64,000 bases of DNA from Alphaproteobacteria bacterium (GTDB lineage Bacteria > Pseudomonadota > Alphaproteobacteria > CACIAM-22H2): positions 62,001 through 126,000 of the forward strand of contig JAFKFM010000012.1 in NCBI GenBank assembly GCA_017308135.1, given 5' to 3'. Position numbers and translations under genes: made by a program. Below, piece after piece: positions 24,761-32,580 of this stretch. The notes under the pieces are model-generated. The model had not been told where the DNA came from. It was given only the letters and a program-made list of their open reading frames with translations, and ran no database searches. Each line of letters starts with the position of its first letter. Positions within the stretch are counted from its first letter, which is position 1.

Positions 24761-25447
24761 TCAGCCCGGCGTACACCGCAAAGGCGCGGCATCGACCCGC
24801 TTGTCGCCGGCGACCGCTTGAAGCTGGCCGGTTTCCTGGTCCAGCCAGCGCAGAACGCCGGTGCGGATGGCGAAATGCGCGGCATGCAATTGCAGGCGCC
24901 CGCGCTTTTCCAGCGTGCCGATGCAAGGATGGGTGCGCAGCGCCGCGATGCTGGCGCGCAAATTCGCGACCTCCAGCGAACGGGCGAAATCCTCAGGCAG
25001 TTCCCGGTCGCATTCGGGCACGAGCCCGGCCGCCCCGTCGAGCTGTTCGATCCACGCGCCGACGAAATCGCCGGGCGACAAGGGTTTGCGGCCCGCATCG
25101 ACATAGGCGGCGATGCCGCCGCAGCCGCCATGGCCCAGCACGACGATATGTTCGACCTTCAGCGCGATCACGCCGTATTCGAGCGCGGCACTGGTGCCGT
25201 GCAATCCGCCGTCGGGCTGATAGGGCGGCACGATATTGGCGACGTTCCGCACGACGAACATCTCGCCGGGTCGCGCGTCGAAAATCACTTCGGGCGACAC
25301 GCGCGAATCGCAGCAGCCAACGATCATCACGCTGGGCGACTGGCCCGTTTCGGCGAGTTGCGTGAAGCGCGACTGCTCGCCGGGCAAACGGCGTTCGCGG
25401 AACGAAAGATAGCCGTCGATCAGGGATGCGGGCGGTTGGGAAGGCAT
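24761..25447 (-). CDS. Beta-class carbonic anhydrase
   Basis: A 228-residue enzyme interconverting CO2 and bicarbonate. The zinc ligands and catalytic pair are visible: C45-x-D47-x-R49 in GCCDSRVSPE, and H106/C109 in VVLGHGGCGG. The ARPGEMFVVRNVAN segment is the usual beta-class signature. The ATG at 25447 (MPSQPPASL) has GGAG upstream; a 13-codon extension is not family-like. It appears to be a single-gene unit. Confidence 0.93.
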   Translation of the reverse strand: MPSQPPASLIDGYLSFRERRLPGEQSRFTQLAETGQSPSVMIVGCCDSRVSPEVIFDARPGEMFVVRNVANIVPPYQPDGGLHGTSAALEYGVIALKVEHIVVLGHGGCGGIAAYVDAGRKPLSPGDFVGAWIEQLDGAAGLVPECDRELPEDFARSLEVANLRASIAALRTHPCIGTLEKRGRLQLHAAHFAIRTGVLRWLDQETGQLQAVAGDKRVDAAPLRCTPG

Positions 25448-25558
25448 CGTCGAACACTCCGCGTCGGGATCGTCATGTTGCGGCACAACATGGCGATGCG
25501 ACGCGGCAAGTCAACGGTAAATGCCGAGAACTACCGAAGCGCGCTGTAAAACGCGCGA

Positions 25559-26587
25559 TCAGCTTTTGTAGCCGGCGGCCAGTTCCGCAAGCCGCTGCGC
25601 TTCGATCGCGAGCGCCGTCGCCTTGAAGGCGTGGCTTTGCTTCATCGCGGTTTGCGTGCGGTTGCGCACGTCCGCCGCGAGCTTGGCGAAATACGGCGTG
25701 CCCGCCCCCGACGCATCGATGCGTTCGCAGCGCGTCTTGTTCACCAGGAACAGATGATCGGTGCCGGAGGCGCCGCCGACATCGACATATTTGCGCAGCT
25801 CGATCGTGCCTTCGGTGCCGGTCAAGAACAGCCGCCCGTCGCCCCAATTGGGCAGCGCGTCGGGCGTGAACCAATCGACGCGGATATAGCCGCGCGCATC
25901 GGCGCTTTTCAGGACGATCTCGCCGAAATCCTCGAAATCGGGGAATTCGCGATGGGCGAGATTGGCGCTGACCGCCGACACGATCTCGGCGTCGTCCGAG
26001 CCGGTGAAGAACAGGAACTGATCGATCTGGTGCGAACCGATGTCGCAAAGGATTCCGCCGGTCCCTTTGCGCGAATAGAACCACGGCGGACGCGTCTGCG
26101 GGTTATGGCGATGGGGCCCCAGGCCGGTCGTCGAAACGACGCGGCCGATCGCACCTTGCGCCACCAATTCGGTCGCCAGGGTCACGGCGGGCACTTCGAA
26201 ACGCTCGGAGAAATCGACCGACCAGATACGCCCCGTCTCGGCTTGCGCCGCGCGCAAGGCGGCGAGTTCGGCCGCCGATACGCAGCCCGGCTTGTCGAGC
26301 ATCACGTCCTTGCCGTGGCGCATCGCTTCGATCGCCAACGAAGCGCGATCCGACGGCACGCACGCGATCAGCACCAGGTCGATCGACTTGTCTTCCAGAA
26401 TGGCGCGCTTGTCCGCGACGCGCGGCAAATCGGGGAAGCGCTTCAGGAAGCCAGCCAGCGGCATTGGCTCGCCTTGCGTCCACCACGCGACGGCGACGCA
26501 GCCTGCCCCCAGCATCCCCTCCAGCATGCCGTAGATATGCCGATGATCGACGCCCAAAACGCCGATCGCGATCTTGCCGTCCTTCAT
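25559..26587 (-). CDS. Gfo/Idh/MocA family oxidoreductase (last gene of the TRAP operon)
   Basis: A 342-residue NAD(P)-dependent dehydrogenase. The dinucleotide loop is GVLGVDHRHIYG, a His-rich variant of the usual GxGxxG. MLDKPG takes the place of the EKP motif, and CDIGSHQIDQ in the C-terminal half holds the catalytic-site histidine region. The substrate is probably a sugar, inositol or sugar acid. It is 2 bases downstream of a second family member, so the pair was probably made for successive or reverse redox steps in the same pathway. Confidence 0.85.
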   Translation of the reverse strand: MKDGKIAIGVLGVDHRHIYGMLEGMLGAGCVAVAWWTQGEPMPLAGFLKRFPDLPRVADKRAILEDKSIDLVLIACVPSDRASLAIEAMRHGKDVMLDKPGCVSAAELAALRAAQAETGRIWSVDFSERFEVPAVTLATELVAQGAIGRVVSTTGLGPHRHNPQTRPPWFYSRKGTGGILCDIGSHQIDQFLFFTGSDDAEIVSAVSANLAHREFPDFEDFGEIVLKSADARGYIRVDWFTPDALPNWGDGRLFLTGTEGTIELRKYVDVGGASGTDHLFLVNKTRCERIDASGAGTPYFAKLAADVRNRTQTAMKQSHAFKATALAIEAQRLAELAAGYKS

Positions 26588-26589
26588 GC

Positions 26590-27630
26590 TCAGCCCTTCG
26601 CCACGGCGACGCGCGCACCCTTGCGCGAGGATTCGAGGATCGCGTCGATCAAACGATGGACGCGCAAGGCCGAGCGCCCGTTGATCGACGGTTCGCGGCC
26701 TTCGGCCACGGCCGCCGTGAAATCGGCGATGACATCGCGATGCGGCCCGTGATCGAAGGCCATCGGATCGGCCCCGCCGCCCGTACCCACGCCCGTCACG
26801 CCGGCGGTTTCGGTCTTGCCGTCGCGCCATTGCACGGTCAACGTCGAGGCATCGAGCGTGGCCGAGCCGTTGTCGCCGTTGAACACGCAGCTTTCCATGA
26901 CGCCGGGGAAATTCGCCGTCGTCGCGACGATGGTACCGATCGATCCGTCGGCGAAGCGCAATCCCGCCCCGGCGAAATCCTCGGTCTCCATCTTGTGCAG
27001 GCTGGTCGTGCCCGCGAGCGCCGTCACGTCGACGACATCCGGCGTCAATGCCAGCATCATGTCCATCGCGTGGATCGCCTGCGAGATCAGCACGCCGCCG
27101 CCGTCGCGCGCCAGCGTGCCGCGCCCCGGCTCGTCGTAATAGCTTTGCGGCCGCCACCATGGCACGTCGAGCCGCACGAGGCCGATCTTGCCCAAGCGGC
27201 CGGAATCGAGCAGTTCGCGCATCGCGCGCGCGGCGGGCTTCAAGCGATGCTGGAACACGATGCCGAGCGGCACCTTCGCCGCCTCGCAACGCGCGACGAT
27301 CTTCTCCGCCGCCGCCGTCGTGCGCTCGACCGGCTTTTCCATCAGGATCGCCTTGCCGTTCGCCGCGAACAGATCGACGAGTTCGACGCGCGCGTTGGGC
27401 GGCGTCAGCATCAGTACCGCGTCGATCGATTTGTCGGTCGCAAGCGATTCAAGCGTGGGTGCGGCGCGCCAGCCATTCGCCGCGGCGAAGGCTTCGCGCT
27501 TGGCTTGGTCGCGCGCGAACACGCCGGCGACTTCCAGCACGCCGGCGGCTTCGAGGTCCTTCAAGCCGCGCACATGCGGGCGCGACGCCATGCCAAGGCC
27601 GACGAGCGCGAAACGGATTTTTTTGGCCAT
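26590..27630 (-). CDS. Gfo/Idh/MocA family oxidoreductase
   Basis: A 346-residue dehydrogenase with an NAD(P) loop ALVGLGMASRPHV, the EKP motif (LMEKPVERT), and an AIHAMDM segment in the catalytic domain. The family oxidises or reduces ring and open-chain polyols, sugars and acids. Its sequence is clearly different from the downstream paralogue, so this is not a recent duplication. It sits 12 bases after the FAH-family gene in the minus-strand operon. Confidence 0.87.
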   Translation of the reverse strand: MAKKIRFALVGLGMASRPHVRGLKDLEAAGVLEVAGVFARDQAKREAFAAANGWRAAPTLESLATDKSIDAVLMLTPPNARVELVDLFAANGKAILMEKPVERTTAAAEKIVARCEAAKVPLGIVFQHRLKPAARAMRELLDSGRLGKIGLVRLDVPWWRPQSYYDEPGRGTLARDGGGVLISQAIHAMDMMLALTPDVVDVTALAGTTSLHKMETEDFAGAGLRFADGSIGTIVATTANFPGVMESCVFNGDNGSATLDASTLTVQWRDGKTETAGVTGVGTGGGADPMAFDHGPHRDVIADFTAAVAEGREPSINGRSALRVHRLIDAILESSRKGARVAVAKG

Positions 27631-27642
27631 ATCTTGCGTTCC

Positions 27643-28422
27643 TTAAACTTGTTCGGCGACGACCGGATTGCGCAGGATGCCGACCTGCGGAATCTCGATC
27701 TCGACCACGTCGCCGGGCACGACCGGCCCAACGCCGGCGGGCGTGCCGGTCATGATGACATCGCCGGGATGCAGCGTGATGCCGCTGCTCAAATGCGCGA
27801 TCAACGCCTTGACCGAGTAGACGAGGTCGTTGGTGTTGCTGCACTGGCGCTGCTGGCCATTTACGCGGCCGATGATCTCGATATTCTCGGCGTCGAGCCC
27901 CAGCGCGATCGACGGGCCGATCGGTTTGAAGCTGTCGAACGCCTTGCCGAGCACCAGACAGCCCTGCTTCATTTCCTTGGCTTGGATCACGCGCTCGCTG
28001 ACGTCGTTGGCGCAGGTATAGCCCAGCACATGATCGAGCGCCTTGGCTTCCGGGATGCGCCGCCCGGCCTTGCCGATCACGACCGCGACTTCCGCCTCGA
28101 AATGCAGATTCTGCGCTTCGACCGGATAGACGATGGGCGCGTCGGGCCCGACGATCGCCGAGGGCGGCGTCATGAACAACATCGGGAACGCGGGCGTATC
28201 GAGCTTCATCTCGCGCGCATGGCCGATATAGTTGAGACCGGCGCCGTAGAGACAGGCGGGTTTCACGGGTGCCAGCAAGCGCACGCGCTCGAGATGCGTG
28301 GGCTTGCCGACCGTCTCCAGGCTTTCGAACGGCGAGCCTGCGAGCGGACGAATCGTGCCGTCCTTCTCCAGCAGGCCGTAACGCGTTTCGGGATCGGCAT
28401 AGCGGACGATTTTGCGAGTCAT
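27643..28422 (-). CDS. Fumarylacetoacetate hydrolase (FAH) family protein
   Basis: A 259-residue enzyme. After an N-terminal domain of about 55 residues, the FAH core has CLYGAGLNYIGHA, the metal-binding HFEAEVAVVIGK (E-x-E) and CANDVSER (Asp ligand), then GDVIMTGTPAGVGP. Family members hydrolyse or decarboxylate acylpyruvates, and some dehydrate or hydrolyse 2-keto-3-deoxy sugar acids. That chemistry fits the end of a sugar-acid route. ATG at 28422 overlaps the stop of the enolase-like gene (ATGA). Confidence 0.88.
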   Translation of the reverse strand: MTRKIVRYADPETRYGLLEKDGTIRPLAGSPFESLETVGKPTHLERVRLLAPVKPACLYGAGLNYIGHAREMKLDTPAFPMLFMTPPSAIVGPDAPIVYPVEAQNLHFEAEVAVVIGKAGRRIPEAKALDHVLGYTCANDVSERVIQAKEMKQGCLVLGKAFDSFKPIGPSIALGLDAENIEIIGRVNGQQRQCSNTNDLVYSVKALIAHLSSGITLHPGDVIMTGTPAGVGPVVPGDVVEIEIPQVGILRNPVVAEQV

Positions 28423-29711
28423 CGTGCGGACCTTTCCTTCACCGGAAACGCGCCCCACCCCGCATAGGGCGCGCGCGATCCCAGGCGTTCTTCGATGCGC
28501 AGCATCTCGTTCCATTTCGCCGTGCGCTCGCCGCGCGCGATCGAACCGACTTTGAACTGGCCCGCGTTCCAACCCACGGCGAAGGGCGCGATGCTGATAT
28601 CCTCGGTCTCGCCCGAGCGGGCGGAGACGATCGCCGAAATCCCGCCCGCCTTGGCCGCGTCTAGCGCTGCTTTGGTCTCGGTCACCGTGCCGATCTGGTT
28701 GGGCTTGATCAGCGCGCAGTTCACGAGCTTGTCGCGCGCGGCCGTGGCGACGCGCGCGGGATCGGTCACCAGCAGATCGTCGCCCACGACCTGCACGCGA
28801 TCGCCCGCCGCCGCCATGAAGCGCATGAAGCCGGCGTGATCGTCCTCGGCCAGCGGATCCTCGATCGACAGGATGGGATAGCGGTCGAGCCAGCCGAGCA
28901 GCATGTCGCACATCGCATCGCTGTCGAGTTCGCGGTTTTCGAGGCCAAGCTTGTAGCGCCCATTGCGCCCGAAATCCGACGCGGCGATATCGAGCGCGAT
29001 ATGCACTTCGTCGCCCGGCGTATAACCCGCCGCTTCGATCGCGCGCACGAGCATTTCGAGCGCTTCGTCGTTTGTCGCGAAGACCGGCCAAAATCCGCCT
29101 TCGTCGGCGACACCTTGCAAGCGGCCTTCGTCCTTCAGCAGCTTGCGCGCGGCGTGATAGACGTCCGCCGTGCGGTCCAGCGCCTCGGCGAAATTCCGCG
29201 CCGACGGGCAGACGATCAGAAAATCCTGGATATCGACGCGGCGCCCCGCATGCGCCCCGCCGCCGAAAATCTGAATCTCGGGCACCGGGATGCTGACCGG
29301 GCCGCCCGCCGCGAGATATTCGTCGAGCGGGGCGCGCGCCGACGCGGCGGCCGCATGCAGCACCGCCATCGACGTCGCGATCGCCGCGTTGCCGCCCAGG
29401 CGTTCGAAGCGCTGGGAATTGTCGCAAGCGCGGATCGCGCGATCGACCGCCGCTTGATCGGTCGCGTCGAGGCCGATCAGCGCTTCCGCCAACGGTCCCG
29501 CGACATTCGCGACCGCGCGCGTTACGTCCATCCCGCCTTGCGACGTACCGCCGTCGCGCAGATCGACCGCTTCGCCCGAGCCCATTGAGGCGCCGGCGGG
29601 CGCAATCGCGCGGCCCGTCGCACCGTCGGCCAGCGCGATTTCCGTTTCGACCGTCGGCCGCGCGCGCGAATCCCACACCCGGCGGCCTTTGACGGAAACG
29701 ATCTTCGCCAT
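28419..29711 (-). CDS. Enolase paralogue with altered substrate pocket
   Basis: A 430-residue protein that aligns with bacterial enolase from end to end. Metal ligands D241, E284 and D311 and the acid-base pair E204 (ADEGG) and K336 (LIKPNQIG) are kept. Several substrate-contact positions are changed: SHRSGETED is SARSGETED (A364 where enolase has the phosphate/carboxylate-contacting His), the mobile loop PSGASTGS is PAGASMGS, and VDIQEF is VDIQDF (D163). DSRGNPT is DSRARPT. It should still abstract a proton next to a carboxylate, but probably from a compound other than 2-phosphoglycerate. It sits in a catabolic operon, not with glycolytic genes. Confidence 0.85.
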   Translation of the reverse strand: MAKIVSVKGRRVWDSRARPTVETEIALADGATGRAIAPAGASMGSGEAVDLRDGGTSQGGMDVTRAVANVAGPLAEALIGLDATDQAAVDRAIRACDNSQRFERLGGNAAIATSMAVLHAAAASARAPLDEYLAAGGPVSIPVPEIQIFGGGAHAGRRVDIQDFLIVCPSARNFAEALDRTADVYHAARKLLKDEGRLQGVADEGGFWPVFATNDEALEMLVRAIEAAGYTPGDEVHIALDIAASDFGRNGRYKLGLENRELDSDAMCDMLLGWLDRYPILSIEDPLAEDDHAGFMRFMAAAGDRVQVVGDDLLVTDPARVATAARDKLVNCALIKPNQIGTVTETKAALDAAKAGGISAIVSARSGETEDISIAPFAVGWNAGQFKVGSIARGERTAKWNEMLRIEERLGSRAPYAGWGAFPVKERSAR

Positions 29712-29715
29712 CGCG

Positions 29716-30720
29716 CTAATTCCTTCCCAAACCGTTGCGCCACTGATCGCGCAACGCCGTCAAACTCGCCGGGGCGGCTTCGATCATCGGGATCGCGATC
29801 GACCGCACGCGGTCCTTGTCGGCCGCCGCGACGATGTACTCGACCGGCGATTTGCCGTCGATCCGCGCCAGCAGCAGCCCCGGCAGCAATCTTGCGACGC
29901 GCGCCTCCAGCCCGCGCGCCAAACGCGGCCCCACCGACCCGAAATAGGTCGTGTAGAGCGCGTCGAAGGCGCGCAAGTAACCCGGCGCGGCCGCCGGATT
30001 CCAAATGCATTTCAGCAGCAGATGGTTGAGGCAGAAGGCGAGATCGAAAGCCGGATCGCCATACCAGGCGCATTCGGCGTCGAGGAAAATCGGCCCCTCC
30101 GGCCCCACCAAGATGTTCTTCGGACTGACGTCGCCATGCACCAGCGCCACATGCCGGGCCAGCGTGTCGCGCGACAAGGCGAACAGCTTGGGGGCGAGAT
30201 CCGGATATTTCGGCGCCATCGCTTCGAGATAGGGTTCCAGCCGCAGCGCGTGGAAATTCGCGTCATGCGCGAAGCGCGCGGCGATCTTGTCGTCATAGGC
30301 AGTTGCGGCGTGAATGGCGCCCAAACGCGCGCCCACTTTCGCCGCGAAACCTTCGTCGACGCGGCCGTCCCGCAATTCGGCTTTCCACACCGGATGCTTG
30401 TCGGGTGCGAGGAAATCCATCGCGAACAGGCCGGCATCGGGATCGTGAAACAGAATGCGCGGCACGCAGCCCGGCACGATATCGGCGGCGGTGCGCAGCC
30501 AATCGGCCTCCGCCGCGTTGCGGCTGACGGGCGCGCGCCAATCGGCGGCGACGCGCAATTTGGCGAGGGCGCGCTTCACGGCGAATTTCGTGTCGCCCGC
30601 CTCGACGCACCAAATATCGGACGCGACACCGCCGGTCAGGGCGCGGAATTCCGCCGGCACCCCGGCCGGGATCACGCCCGCTTCGCGCAAACGCGTTTCG
30701 ATGGCGGTGGTATCGGTCAT
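29716..30720 (-). CDS. Aminoglycoside/choline kinase-fold phosphotransferase
   Basis: A 334-residue small-molecule kinase. The catalytic loop is LVHGDVSPKNILV (Brenner motif H-G-D-x4-N), followed by IFLDAEC with the Mg-binding Asp. FAVKRAL supplies the ATP-binding Lys. In this operon it is a candidate to phosphorylate the imported substrate or an early intermediate so that the enolase-like protein can act on a phospho-compound; antibiotic resistance is unlikely from context. It overlaps the dehydrogenase gene by ATGA and is 4 bases before the enolase-like gene. Confidence 0.83.
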   Translation of the reverse strand: MTDTTAIETRLREAGVIPAGVPAEFRALTGGVASDIWCVEAGDTKFAVKRALAKLRVAADWRAPVSRNAAEADWLRTAADIVPGCVPRILFHDPDAGLFAMDFLAPDKHPVWKAELRDGRVDEGFAAKVGARLGAIHAATAYDDKIAARFAHDANFHALRLEPYLEAMAPKYPDLAPKLFALSRDTLARHVALVHGDVSPKNILVGPEGPIFLDAECAWYGDPAFDLAFCLNHLLLKCIWNPAAAPGYLRAFDALYTTYFGSVGPRLARGLEARVARLLPGLLLARIDGKSPVEYIVAAADKDRVRSIAIPMIEAAPASLTALRDQWRNGLGRN

Positions 30721-31661
30721 GGCGGCGCCACGCGGTTGAGCAGCGGCGCGCCCGTCGCCAAGCGGCGGCAATTCTCCGCCACCACCGCAAGGCTGCGCCG
30801 CCACGTGCCCGGCGTCATCCACGCGATATGCGGCGTGGCGACGACATTCGGCAGCTTCAACAAAGCGCTGTCGCGCGCGATCGGTTCGGTCGCGAACACG
30901 TCCAAGCCCGCCGCCGCCAGATGGCCGCTCGACAACGCAGCAATCAATGCAGCTTCGTCGATCAAGGCGCCACGCGCCGTGTTGACCAGCACCGCACCCT
31001 TTTTCATCCGCGCGATGCGCGCGGCGTTCAAAAAGCCGCGCGTTTCGGGAGTCGCAGGCACATGCAGCGAGACCATATCGGCCTCGCTCAATAAAACGTC
31101 CAGCGGCAGCGTTTTGGCGCCGTCGTCGGGTTCGCGGCGCGCATGGACGACGACGCGGGCCCCCAACGCTTCGAGCGCCGGGCGTAAGCGCTTGGCGACG
31201 GCGCCGTAGCCGATCAAACCCACGCAAGCGCCGTCGAGTTCGCCCGCCGCGTCGAGATGCGCCGCGTCGGGCGTCCAGGCACCGGCGCGCAAATCCTCGT
31301 CCAGCGCCGTCACCCGACGCAGCGCCGCGAGCATCAACGCCAAGGTCAACTCGGCGACCGCCACCGTATTGGTGCCCGGCATGTTGCACACGGCGATTCC
31401 GCGCTTGGCGGCGTGAACGCGGTCGATCGTATCGACGCCGATGCCGATCTTCTGCACCAAGCGCAGTTTGGGTGCGGCATCGAGGATCGCGGCCGTGACC
31501 GGCGCCAGCACATGCAGCAGCACATCGGCGTCGGCGAGTTCGCGCGCAAGGCCGGAAGCGTCGTTCTCCGCCAATACGCTCACTTGCGCGATCGCGGGAT
31601 CGAGGCTTTCGAGAAGACGCTTCGTGCCCGGCGATGCGTCATAGGGCAGCACGGCTTTCAT
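30717..31661 (-). CDS. D-2-hydroxyacid dehydrogenase, NAD-dependent
   Basis: A 314-residue enzyme of the phosphoglycerate/D-lactate dehydrogenase family. Visible features are GIGVDTIDR, the NAD loop VGLIGYGAVAKRL (the last Gly is Ala), and the catalytic set R (VNTARGALID), E (DVFATEP) and H (TPHIAWMT). It probably oxidises a 2-hydroxy acid to the 2-keto acid, or the reverse. It overlaps both neighbours by 4 bases inside the TRAP operon. Confidence 0.87.
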   Translation of the reverse strand: MKAVLPYDASPGTKRLLESLDPAIAQVSVLAENDASGLARELADADVLLHVLAPVTAAILDAAPKLRLVQKIGIGVDTIDRVHAAKRGIAVCNMPGTNTVAVAELTLALMLAALRRVTALDEDLRAGAWTPDAAHLDAAGELDGACVGLIGYGAVAKRLRPALEALGARVVVHARREPDDGAKTLPLDVLLSEADMVSLHVPATPETRGFLNAARIARMKKGAVLVNTARGALIDEAALIAALSSGHLAAAGLDVFATEPIARDSALLKLPNVVATPHIAWMTPGTWRRSLAVVAENCRRLATGAPLLNRVAPP

Positions 31662-32569
31662 CGTTTCGGGAACCCGGCAACCCAGGCTTCGATCTGCGTA
31701 TCGGTCATCGCGCCATCATAGACGACGGTGCGATAGCGCGTGCGCAAGGGTTTGTCCTTCGCGACAACGCGGCGCGTTTGCCGGAACGTGCCGACACTGA
31801 CCGCGCCCCAATCGGCGACGAACCACGACGCGTCGGCTTCGTCGGCCGGGTTGGGAATGACCGCGACGCCGGCCTGCTTGCCGCCGCCCACCGGGCCTTC
31901 GAACGCCACCCAGCGCGCGCCCAGCACGCCGATCGTTTCGCCGCCGACACGGCCCTTGTCGTCGCGCACCTTACCGCCCAGCGCCACGACCATCGTGTCG
32001 GCGACGCGCGCGTTGAAGTAAGCGTGGCGCGTGGGGCCTAAAGCGAGATCCCAATTCGCGGCCGCAAGTTCGGAATCGACATCCAGCACCCACGCGTCGG
32101 GCGCTTTCGTCACGGCGATGCGCCGCGTCTCGCGCGCGATGATGCGCCCTTGCGTGGCCCCCCACTCCACCGGCCCGCGCCATTCGACGGGAATCGCGAT
32201 GGTGCAGCCGGTCGCATCGGCGTCGACGAGTTTGGGCGCGCCCGCGATCAGCGTACCGGGGGCGCGGCCCTGGAAGGTTTCATCGACGTAGAAATTATAG
32301 GTGTATTCCTCGTGCTTGCCCGGCGCCGTGGGCACCAACGCATGCACGTGGTCCGACGCGATCCAGATCGAATTGTGATGCGGATGGTCGGCCGGGCTTT
32401 CCGACGTGGCGAGATAACCCGACGGCGTGAACATGGGATAGACGTAAGGCCGCATGCGGCCTTGCGTCAGCCCCAGCACCGGCTTGCCGTCATGGCGCAG
32501 ATAAAAACGCTCGGTGCGCGCGATAGCCCCGGGGGGCAAGGCCAGCGCGTCGCTTTCCAGGGTGAACAT
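31658..32569 (-). CDS. DUF6807 (PmoA-like) family protein
   Basis: A 303-residue soluble protein. YVYPMFTPSGYLATSESPADHPHHNSIWIA is the family hallmark; the His-rich PADHPHHNS could bind a metal. The family was once named for a methane oxygenase subunit, but most members occur in sugar-catabolism clusters next to Gfo/Idh/MocA oxidoreductases, as here, and their reaction is not established. There is no signal peptide, so it acts in the cytoplasm. ATG 32569 is 11 bases after the TRAP permease gene. Confidence 0.75.
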   Translation of the reverse strand: MFTLESDALALPPGAIARTERFYLRHDGKPVLGLTQGRMRPYVYPMFTPSGYLATSESPADHPHHNSIWIASDHVHALVPTAPGKHEEYTYNFYVDETFQGRAPGTLIAGAPKLVDADATGCTIAIPVEWRGPVEWGATQGRIIARETRRIAVTKAPDAWVLDVDSELAAANWDLALGPTRHAYFNARVADTMVVALGGKVRDDKGRVGGETIGVLGARWVAFEGPVGGGKQAGVAVIPNPADEADASWFVADWGAVSVGTFRQTRRVVAKDKPLRTRYRTVVYDGAMTDTQIEAWVAGFPKR

Positions 32570-32580
32570 CGCCGCCGCCC

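Noticed and set aside
29716..30720. Antibiotic-resistance phosphotransferase
   Set aside because: Although the fold is APH-like, overlap with catabolic genes and LacI control make a metabolic kinase far more likely.
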